7,431 nt of DNA from an uncultured Prevotellaceae bacterium. Its GTDB lineage: Bacteria > Bacteroidota > Bacteroidia > Bacteroidales > Muribaculaceae. Location: NCBI GenBank assembly GCA_937896015.1, contig CALBLR010000021.1, forward strand, positions 1-7,431. The letters run 5' to 3'. Below are positions 1 to 5,334 of this stretch, piece after piece (the stretch's first letter is position 1; the number at the start of each line of letters is the position of its first letter). The translations under genes were made by a program, and so were the position numbers. The notes beneath the pieces are model-generated. The model did no database searches and was not told the origin of the DNA. It saw only the letters and a list, made by a program, of their open reading frames with translations.

Positions 1-26
1 ACATATATAACGAACAGTAAACAGCA

Positions 27-380
27 ATGCAAATTCAAGTAATAAAGTCAAAAATTCACCGTGTCACCGTCACCGGCGCCGACCTGAACTACATTGGAAG
101 CATCACCATCGACCAGGACTTGATGGATGCTGCCGGCATAGTGGAGGGCGAGCGCGTGTATATCGTTGACAACAACAACGGCGAGCGGCTCGACACCTAC
201 GCCATTCCAGGCGAGCGCGGCTCGGGCGTGATATGCCTCAACGGCGCCGCCGCACGCAAGGTGCAGACGGGCGATGTGGTGATAATAATGACCTACGGCA
301 TAGTCACGGTGGAGGAAGCCCGCGCTTTCAAGCCCAAGGTGGTCTTCCCCGACACGCGCACCAACCGCCTGATTGACTGA
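27..380 (+). CDS. panD: Aspartate 1-decarboxylase precursor (PanD)
   Basis: This pyruvoyl-dependent enzyme decarboxylates L-aspartate to beta-alanine in the cytoplasm, feeding pantothenate and CoA synthesis. The 117-residue product has the usual family length. The family's self-cleavage site is present as Gly24-Ser25 in the stretch YIGSIT; in known PanD enzymes the Ser becomes the pyruvoyl group. Other expected active-site residues fall at their standard positions: Lys9, His11, Tyr22, Arg54, Thr57 and Tyr58 (RLDTYAI). The later [12 protein letters not shown] segment is also typical. The ATG start gives the canonical [14 protein letters not shown]-terminus. It starts 26 bases from the window edge, so any upstream partner such as panC is not visible. 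A 79-nt gap separates it from ffh, with no convincing terminator between them, so readthrough is possible. Identification is very secure. Confidence 0.97.
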   Translation: MQIQVIKSKIHRVTVTGADLNYIGSITIDQDLMDAAGIVEGERVYIVDNNNGERLDTYAIPGERGSGVICLNGAAARKVQTGDVVIIMTYGIVTVEEARAFKPKVVFPDTRTNRLID

Positions 381-459
381 GCAAGAGCAACACCGATTTT
401 AGTAACGCCCGCATCCGGCAGCAGCGGGGAGGGCCAACACAATATATTACTTTACGACA

Positions 460-1788
460 ATGTTTGACAATTTAAGCGAGAGACTTGAACGCTCGTTCAA
501 AATCTTGAAAGGTGAGGGTAAAATCACCGAGATAAATGTGGCCGAGACACTGAAGGATGTGCGCCGCGCACTGGTTGAGGCCGACGTTAACTATAAAGTG
601 GCTAAGACCTTCACCGACACGGTGAAGAAGAAGGCCCTCGGCCAGAACGTGCTCACGGCGGTCAAGCCGAGCCAGCTGATGGTGAAAATCGTGCACGACG
701 AGCTGGCCCAGCTCATGGGTGGCGAGCAGGCGCCGTTCAACGTCGACGGTCATCCCGCCATTGTGCTCATGTCGGGTCTGCAAGGCTCCGGCAAGACCAC
801 ATTCTCAGGCAAGCTGGCCCGCAAGTTCAAGCTGGAGAAGGGCAAGAAGCCACTGCTTGTGGCCTGCGACGTATACCGCCCCGCCGCCATCGAGCAGCTT
901 AAGGTGCTCGCCGCGCAAATCGACGTGCCAGTCTACAGCGAGCCCGACAGCAAAAATCCTGTGGAGATTGCCAAGCACGCCATCGAGCAGGCCAAGCGCG
1001 ACGGCCAGAACCTGGTGATTGTCGACACTGCCGGCCGTCTGGCCGTCGACGAGCAGATGATGCAGGAAATCAAGGCCATCAAGGATGCCATCAAGCCCAA
1101 CGAAACTCTGTTTGTGGTCGACTCAATGACCGGCCAGGACGCCGTGAACACCGCCAAGGAGTTCAACGACCGCCTCGACTTCGACGGCGTGGTGCTCACC
1201 AAGCTCGACGGCGACACCCGCGGCGGTGCGGCCCTCTCGATACGCTCGGTGGTCGACAAGCCCATCAAGTGGGTGGGCACGGGCGAGAAGCTTGAGGCCA
1301 TCGACCCCTTCCGCCCCGCCGGCATGGCCGACCGCATTCTGGGCATGGGCGACATCGTGTCGTTTGTCGACCGCATGCAGCAGCAATACGATGAGGAGGA
1401 GGCCAAAAAACTGCAGAAGAAGATTGCCAAAAACACCTTCGACTACAACGACTTCCTGGCGCAGATAGGCCAAATCAAGAAGATGGGTAACCTCAAGGAC
1501 CTGGCTTCGATGATTCCCGGCGTGGGCAAGGCCATCAAGGACATCGACATCGACGACAACGCCTTCAAGAGCATTGAGGCCATAATCCAGTCGATGACGC
1601 CATATGAGCGCGAGCACCCCGAGGTGATGAACGGCAGCCGCCGCAAGCGCATAGCCAAGGGCAGCGGCACCGACATTCAGGAGGTGAACAGGCTGCTGAA
1701 GCAGTTCGACCAGACGCGCAAAATGATGCACACCGTGGCAACGATGAAAAATCCCCTCAAGGCAATGCGCGGCATGCGCCGCCGCTGA
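460..1788 (+). CDS. ffh: Signal recognition particle GTPase Ffh (SRP54)
   Basis: This is the protein subunit of the bacterial signal recognition particle. It binds signal sequences and 4.5S/SRP RNA and docks with FtsY for co-translational membrane insertion. The 442-residue product has the normal family length. The helical N domain covers about residues 1-90. The G domain follows, with P-loop GLQGSGKTT (106-114), DTAGR (189-193) and TKLDGD (247-252). The methionine-rich M domain begins near residue 300 and carries the SRP RNA-binding motif as RKRIAKGSGT (395-404). It ends in a basic tail (KAMRGMRRR). All GTPase motifs are intact. A strong intrinsic terminator begins 14 nt after the stop, so ffh is probably the last gene of its transcript. 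No Shine-Dalgarno is evident before the ATG, which is usual in Bacteroidota. Confidence 0.98.
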   Translation: MFDNLSERLERSFKILKGEGKITEINVAETLKDVRRALVEADVNYKVAKTFTDTVKKKALGQNVLTAVKPSQLMVKIVHDELAQLMGGEQAPFNVDGHPAIVLMSGLQGSGKTTFSGKLARKFKLEKGKKPLLVACDVYRPAAIEQLKVLAAQIDVPVYSEPDSKNPVEIAKHAIEQAKRDGQNLVIVDTAGRLAVDEQMMQEIKAIKDAIKPNETLFVVDSMTGQDAVNTAKEFNDRLDFDGVVLTKLDGDTRGGAALSIRSVVDKPIKWVGTGEKLEAIDPFRPAGMADRILGMGDIVSFVDRMQQQYDEEEAKKLQKKIAKNTFDYNDFLAQIGQIKKMGNLKDLASMIPGVGKAIKDIDIDDNAFKSIEAIIQSMTPYEREHPEVMNGSRRKRIAKGSGTDIQEVNRLLKQFDQTRKMMHTVATMKNPLKAMRGMRRR

Positions 1789-1802
1789 GCCTCAACGATA
1801 AC

Positions 1803-1846
1803 GCGATGGGCGCCTCACTGCGGTGGGGCTGCCCATTGCTCTTTTT
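1803..1846 (+). terminator. Intrinsic terminator after ffh
   Basis: A long stem begins 14 nt after the ffh stop. The 5' arm 1803-1818 pairs with 1823-1839 around a TGCG loop (1819-1822), with one bulged T at 1830. The pairs include ATGGGC (1806-1811) with GCCCAT (1831-1836), and GCCTCAC (1812-1818) with GTGGGGC (1823-1829) with one G-U wobble. The stem is about 16 bp and is followed by a T-rich tract (TCTTTTT, 1840-1846). This is a classic Rho-independent structure and should end the ffh transcript before the downstream repeat array and folD. Confidence 0.85.
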
Positions 1847-2050
1847 ATGGCGCCAGGTGCGCGCCAATGCAGAGCAGAGGTGTGCCGGAGGCACACAGCT
1901 ATCGATAGCCCCCCGACTTTCGAGCGAAGCGAGTTGTCGGGGGGGGGCAATTCCAGCCCCCAGCGCGTGCCGGAGGTATGCAGCCTTGCCTGTTAACTGC
2001 AGCAATGTTTTCTATTCACAATTAAATAAGAACTATTTTTTTACAGCGTT
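1847..2050. other. ffh-folD intergenic region, hairpin-rich, no gene
   Basis: No credible coding frame lies here. The left part is GC-rich and folds into successive hairpins: a 6-bp stem TGGCGC (1848-1853) with GCGCCA (1861-1866), then the repeat array at 1880-1983. From about 1984 it becomes AT-rich up to the folD start and probably carries the folD promoter. The only -7-like string seen is TATTTTTT (2034-2041), one base from the Bacteroides consensus TAnnTTTG. It has no clear -33 partner and lies only 9 nt before the ATG, so I do not call it a promoter. Confidence 0.6.
1880..1983. repeat. REP-like modular hairpin array with duplicated end unit
   Basis: Five structures lie head to tail. (1) GTGTGCC-GGA-GGCACAC, a perfect 7-bp stem at 1880-1896. 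(2) GCTATCGATAGC, a perfect 12-nt palindrome at 1898-1909. (3) CCCCCCGAC (1909-1917) pairing with GTCGGGGGG (1936-1944), enclosing a loop that contains GCGAAGC, a sequence known to form an unusually stable DNA mini-hairpin. (4) GGGGGC (1943-1948) pairing with GCCCCC (1956-1961), which competes with structure 3. (5) GCGTGCC-GGA-GGTATGC at 1965-1981, a second copy of structure 1. Copies 1 and 5 share the core GTGCCGGAGG-Y-A-Y-R-CAG in the same orientation. Where the second copy differs, the stem is kept by G-U or swapped pairs. This resembles REP/BIME-type extragenic elements. Copy number elsewhere cannot be judged from one window. Confidence 0.6.
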
Positions 2051-2932
2051 ATGCAACTTATCGACGGAAAATCAACAGCGGCCCAAATCAAGCAGGAAAT
2101 TGCGGCCGAAGTAGAGAAGATGGTGGCGGCCGGCCAAAAGCGTCCGCACCTGGCAGCGGTGCTCGTGGGCCACGACGGCGGCAGCGAGACCTATGTGGCC
2201 GCCAAGGTGAAGGCGTGTGAGGTGTGCGGCTTCAAGTCGAGCCTCATCCGCTTTGAAGACGACGTCACCGAGCAGCAGCTGCTCGACACCATCGCCCAGC
2301 TCAACGCCGATCCCGATGTGGACGGCTTCATAGTGCAGCTGCCGCTGCCCAAGCACATCGACGAGCAGAAGATTATCGAGGCCATCGACTACCGCAAGGA
2401 CGTGGACGGCTTCCACCCCATCAATGTGGGCCGCCTGTCGATAGGGCTGCCGTGCTTCCGCTCGGCCACCCCGCAGGGCATTCTCACACTGCTCGAGCGC
2501 TATGGCGTGCCCACCCGCGGCAAGCACTGTGTGGTGATAGGCCGCAGCAACATTGTGGGCAAGCCGGTGGCCATGATGCTCATGCAGAAGGGCAACCCCG
2601 GCAACTGCACCGTCACCGTGTGCCACAGCGCCACCCAGAACCTTAAGGACATCACCCGTCAGGCCGACATCCTCATCGCAGCCATCGGCTCGCCCGAGTT
2701 TGTGAAGGAGGATATGGTGAAGGACGGTGTCACCATTATCGATGTGGGCACCACGCGTCTGCCGTCCACCGCCACCAAGAGCGGCTGGAAGCTGCACGGC
2801 GATGTCGACTTCGAGCATGTGGCTCCACACTGCGCCTTCATCACGCCTGTGCCCGGCGGCGTTGGCCCGATGACCATTGTGTCGCTCATGAAGAATACTC
2901 TGCTGGCTGCCCAGCACGCCATCTATAAGTAA
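2051..2932 (+). CDS. folD: Bifunctional methylene-THF dehydrogenase/cyclohydrolase (FolD)
   Basis: This cytoplasmic enzyme interconverts 5,10-methylene-THF, 5,10-methenyl-THF and 10-formyl-THF, using NADP(+). It supplies one-carbon units for purine and formyl-Met synthesis. The 293-residue product has normal length. The folate-site motif is [12 protein letters not shown] with Tyr48 and catalytic Lys52. Gln96 sits in VQLPLPKH (95-102), and Asp119 lies in KDVDG (116-120). The Rossmann cofactor motif is GRSNIVGKP (164-172), and the C-terminal signature [10 protein letters not shown] spans 266-275. All expected catalytic residues are present. It begins after an AT-rich leader and is followed 16 nt later by the capA-like gene, so it probably heads a three-gene unit. 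Confidence 0.97.
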   Translation: MQLIDGKSTAAQIKQEIAAEVEKMVAAGQKRPHLAAVLVGHDGGSETYVAAKVKACEVCGFKSSLIRFEDDVTEQQLLDTIAQLNADPDVDGFIVQLPLPKHIDEQKIIEAIDYRKDVDGFHPINVGRLSIGLPCFRSATPQGILTLLERYGVPTRGKHCVVIGRSNIVGKPVAMMLMQKGNPGNCTVTVCHSATQNLKDITRQADILIAAIGSPEFVKEDMVKDGVTIIDVGTTRLPSTATKSGWKLHGDVDFEHVAPHCAFITPVPGGVGPMTIVSLMKNTLLAAQHAIYK

Positions 2933-2940
2933 GGGAGGAG
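2933..2940 (+). promoter_or_regulatory. Shine-Dalgarno-like site for the capA-like gene
   Basis: GGGAGGAG starts directly after the folD stop and ends 8 nt before the ATG at 2949. It matches a strong Shine-Dalgarno core (GGAGG) at ideal spacing. The other starts in this window lack such a site, as is usual in Bacteroidota, so it stands out and supports the ATG at 2949. Confidence 0.6.
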
Positions 2941-2948
2941 CACTTGCC

Positions 2949-4040
2949 ATGACCCAGTTGCTGTCGATATTGCTGCTGTCGCTGCTGTCGCTGCTCGACG
3001 CCAGCCAAACCACGGTCAGTCTCACCTTTGTGGGCGACGCCATGCAGCATGCTCCGCAAATCAAGGCCGCAGCCCAGTGCGGCAAGGCGCGCCATGCCGC
3101 ATACGACTACAGCCAGTGCTTTGCCCACATCAGGCCCGACATTGAGCAGGCCGACTATGCCGTGGCCAACCTCGAGTGCCCGCTGGCCGGTGCCCCCTAC
3201 ACGGGCTACCCTGCCTTCAGCGCGCCCGATGCCTATGCCGCCGCCCTCAAGGCGGTGGGCTTCGACCTGCTGCTCACGGCCAACAACCACTGCCTTGACC
3301 GCCGCGACCGCGGACTGCGGCGCACGGTGGGCGCGCTCGACCGCCTCGGCATCAGCCACATCGGCACCTATGTCAGCTCGGCGCAGCGCCTGGCGAGGCT
3401 GCCGTTCATAGCCAATGTGGGCGGCATGCGCATTGCTTTTCTCGACTACACCTATGGCACCAACGGCATTCCCGTGCAGGGCAGCGTGGTGGTCGACTTC
3501 ATCGACCGCGCACTCATCAGCGCCGACATCCAGGCCGCGCGTGCGGCTGGCGCCGAGGCCGTGTGCGTGAATCTGCACTGGGGCATTGAGTATCAGTTGT
3601 CGCCGGTGGCCAGCCAGCGCAGCCTGGCCGACTTCCTCGTTGACCAGGGTGTTGACCTTATCATAGGCGGCCACCCGCATGTGGTGGAGCCCATGGAGAT
3701 GCGTTTCAGCCCGCGCTTTGGCAAAAATGTGCTGCTGGTCTACAGCCTTGGCAACTTCATATCCAACCAGACGGGCATCGACAGCCGCGGTGGCGCCATG
3801 GTCAAGGTGTGCTTGTCGCGCATCGACGGCCGCGTGGTGGTGCACAACGCGCGCTGCAAACTGTTTTTTGTGCAGAAGCCGCAGCGGGCGGGGCAGAACT
3901 ATGTGCTCATTCCCGAAGACAAGCCGCAGCTGCTGCGCCCTGCCGACAGGGCCGAGTTCAGCTCGTTCATGTCGCGCACACGCTCGCTGGTGCTCAGCCA
4001 CAATGTGATGGTTCCCGACGAGTGCGCAGGGCAGCAATGA
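2949..4040 (+). CDS. CapA-family (PgsA-like) metallophosphatase-fold protein, secreted or membrane-anchored
   Basis: The 363-residue product belongs to the CapA/PgsA family, named for poly-gamma-glutamate capsule synthesis proteins with a calcineurin-like metallophosphatase fold. Visible metal-site motifs, in order: FVGDAM with Asp30, NLECPL (Asn74, Glu76), NNHCLD (Asn112, His114, Asp117), LHWG (His210), GGHPH (His242, His244), then YSLGNFISN. This is a complete set. The N-terminus has a leucine-rich hydrophobic segment (residues 4-16) but no Lys/Arg before it, so it may be an atypical signal peptide or membrane anchor. No lipobox cysteine is seen. No capB, capC or capE partner is in the window, so a true polyglutamate role is unsupported. 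Many CapA-family members in Bacteroidota are orphans of unknown substrate. It lies 16 nt after folD and 18 nt before a secreted SGNH hydrolase, which suggests an envelope or glycan role by inference only. Confidence 0.88.
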   Translation: MTQLLSILLLSLLSLLDASQTTVSLTFVGDAMQHAPQIKAAAQCGKARHAAYDYSQCFAHIRPDIEQADYAVANLECPLAGAPYTGYPAFSAPDAYAAALKAVGFDLLLTANNHCLDRRDRGLRRTVGALDRLGISHIGTYVSSAQRLARLPFIANVGGMRIAFLDYTYGTNGIPVQGSVVVDFIDRALISADIQAARAAGAEAVCVNLHWGIEYQLSPVASQRSLADFLVDQGVDLIIGGHPHVVEPMEMRFSPRFGKNVLLVYSLGNFISNQTGIDSRGGAMVKVCLSRIDGRVVVHNARCKLFFVQKPQRAGQNYVLIPEDKPQLLRPADRAEFSSFMSRTRSLVLSHNVMVPDECAGQQ

Positions 4041-4058
4041 CTTTTTTTGTAATTGACG

Positions 4059-5225
4059 ATGATTAGTTTCAACAACGCACGCAGCCTTGCGGTGGCACTT
4101 GTTGTGGCGCTGCTCGCAGCGCTGGGCGCCACCGCTCAGGAAATCGACTTCATCCGCACCGACCTGAACCACATCAGCATGAACGGCGACGACTGGAGCG
4201 GCTTGCGCCGCGCCATGCGGCAGGCCCGCCGCAGCGGCACCAAGGTGAGCGTTCTGCACATAGGCGACTCGCACATCCAGCCCGACATATTCCCCGGCCG
4301 TGTGCGCAGCCGCCTGCAGTATGCCTACGGCAACGGCGGACGCGGACTGCTGGTGCCGCTTGGAATGGCGGGTACCAACCAGCCGCACGACTATGTCTTG
4401 AAGTCGTCCACTCCCCACCGCCAGCGCTCGCGCCTGCTGATGCGCTCGTGGTCCACCGCCATGGGCTTCACGGGCATTTCGGTGCGCTTCGCCCAGAGCC
4501 ACGCCTCGCTGGTGCTGCACACCAGCGGTGAGGGGCACGCCTTCAACAGCCTCACGCTGCTGCACTCGCGCGGCGCGGGCTACGACACCGCTGTGGTGGC
4601 AGCCGACTCCCTCGTGGGCCGCGCCACTTCGCCGTGGTCCACAACCTTTGCACTGCCCAGCCTCACCGACTCGCTGCAGCTGGCGGGCATACCCACGGGC
4701 TCCGACTTTTGGGGCGTGCTGGCCGACAACGACTCGCCCGGCATTGTGTACAGCACCATTGGCAACAATGGCGCCACCTATGCCATGTATCACAAAATCG
4801 ACAGCTTCGCCCAGCAGACGGCCTTGCTACGTCCGCGGCTCATCATCATCTCGCTGGGCACCAACGAGGCCTTTGGCAGCCATGCCTATATGGCGCAGCA
4901 AATGCAGCGGCTCATATCCGACCTGCGCCAGGCTAATCCGCAGGCCAAGTTCTTGCTCACCACCCCCATGGAGTCGCAGCGCCGCAGCCGGCGAGGCTAT
5001 GCCGTGAATCCGGCTGTGGCCACCGTGCGCGGCATTATCCTGGAGTTCGGCCGCGAGCACCACATTCCCGTGTGGGACCTCTACGCCGTGGCCGGAGGCG
5101 AGGGCGCATCGCGCAAGTGGCTCGAGTTGCAGCTGATGAACACGGGCGACCACCTGCACTTTTTCGAAAGCGGCTACGACCTGCAGGGCGTGCTGCTGGC
5201 CGATGCGCTGCTCGAGCAACTCTGA
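4059..5225 (+). CDS. Secreted SGNH/GDSL hydrolase, possible glycan O-acetylesterase
   Basis: The 388-residue product has a clear signal peptide: Arg8, hydrophobic residues 10-22, and likely cleavage after GATAQ near residue 27. It should act in the periplasm or at the surface. SGNH blocks are present: block I HIGDSHIQ with nucleophile Ser71, a block II-like Gly in STIGNNGA, block III SLGTNEAF with Asn269, and block V GDHLHF with Asp364 and His367. About 150 residues with beta-rich character separate blocks I and II. GDSH, NGA and GTNEA motifs plus such an insert recall Ape1-type peptidoglycan O-acetylesterases, in which a CBM35-like domain interrupts the SGNH fold. The exact substrate is inference and could be peptidoglycan, capsule or dietary glycan esters. 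I chose ATG 4059 over the in-frame TTG at 4053, because ATG gives a normal signal peptide. It follows the capA-like gene by 18 nt and is ended by a strong terminator. Confidence 0.85.
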   Translation: MISFNNARSLAVALVVALLAALGATAQEIDFIRTDLNHISMNGDDWSGLRRAMRQARRSGTKVSVLHIGDSHIQPDIFPGRVRSRLQYAYGNGGRGLLVPLGMAGTNQPHDYVLKSSTPHRQRSRLLMRSWSTAMGFTGISVRFAQSHASLVLHTSGEGHAFNSLTLLHSRGAGYDTAVVAADSLVGRATSPWSTTFALPSLTDSLQLAGIPTGSDFWGVLADNDSPGIVYSTIGNNGATYAMYHKIDSFAQQTALLRPRLIIISLGTNEAFGSHAYMAQQMQRLISDLRQANPQAKFLLTTPMESQRRSRRGYAVNPAVATVRGIILEFGREHHIPVWDLYAVAGGEGASRKWLELQLMNTGDHLHFFESGYDLQGVLLADALLEQL

Positions 5226-5243
5226 AAATTCAAGAAAATATTG

Positions 5244-5271
5244 AAAAAAGGCGCCACAGGGCGCCTTTTTT
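5244..5271. terminator. Bidirectional-capable intrinsic terminator after the SGNH gene
   Basis: A perfect 12-bp inverted repeat: six A (5244-5249) plus GGCGCC (5250-5255), loop ACAG (5256-5259), GGCGCC (5260-5265) plus six T (5266-5271). It starts 18 nt after the SGNH stop. With A and T tracts on opposite sides it could work on either strand. It separates the folD-capA-SGNH unit from the protease gene. Confidence 0.93.
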
Positions 5272-5284
5272 GTTGAAAAAGTTG

Positions 5285-5292
5285 TATCTTTA
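5285..5292 (+). promoter_or_regulatory. Candidate Bacteroidota -7 element for the M6 protease gene
   Basis: TATCTTTA matches seven of eight positions of the Bacteroides -7 consensus TAnnTTTG. It would place the transcription start a few bases past 5297 and give a leader of roughly 35-40 nt before the ATG at 5335. No TTTG -33 element is visible at the usual spacing, because that position lies in the terminator stem. The leader is AT-rich with no Shine-Dalgarno. Confidence 0.45.
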
Positions 5293-5334
5293 CAAAATTC
5301 AATGAAATGATACACAATTTTTTATGATATTTTT

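Noticed and set aside
408..428. CCCGC/GCGGG hairpin between panD and ffh as a terminator
   Set aside because: The stem is only 5 bp with an 11-nt loop and has no T-tract after it, so it is too weak to call.
447..455. TTACTTTAC as a -7 promoter element for ffh
   Set aside because: It is a poor match to TAnnTTTG and so close to the ATG that the transcript would be nearly leaderless, with no -33 element.
1880..1983. CRISPR array or attachment site
   Set aside because: There are only two similar units, each a self-complementary hairpin, with no regular spacers and no neighbouring cas or integrase gene.
1806..2114. 102-codon plus-strand open frame across the ffh-folD gap
   Set aside because: It runs through the terminator and the hairpin repeats and then overlaps folD in another frame; the translation has no recognisable features.
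2072..3085. 337-codon minus-strand open frame opposite folD
   Set aside because: It is a shadow of folD with His/Gly/Ala-rich composition and no family features.
4053..4058. TTG at 4053 as the SGNH gene start
   Set aside because: The in-frame ATG two codons later gives a standard signal peptide and is the more likely start.
2886..4793. 635-codon open frame on the minus strand opposite the capA-like and SGNH genes
   Set aside because: It is antisense to two well-recognised genes, with low-complexity His/Ala/Val-rich translation and no recognisable motif. Long antisense frames are expected in GC-rich coding DNA.
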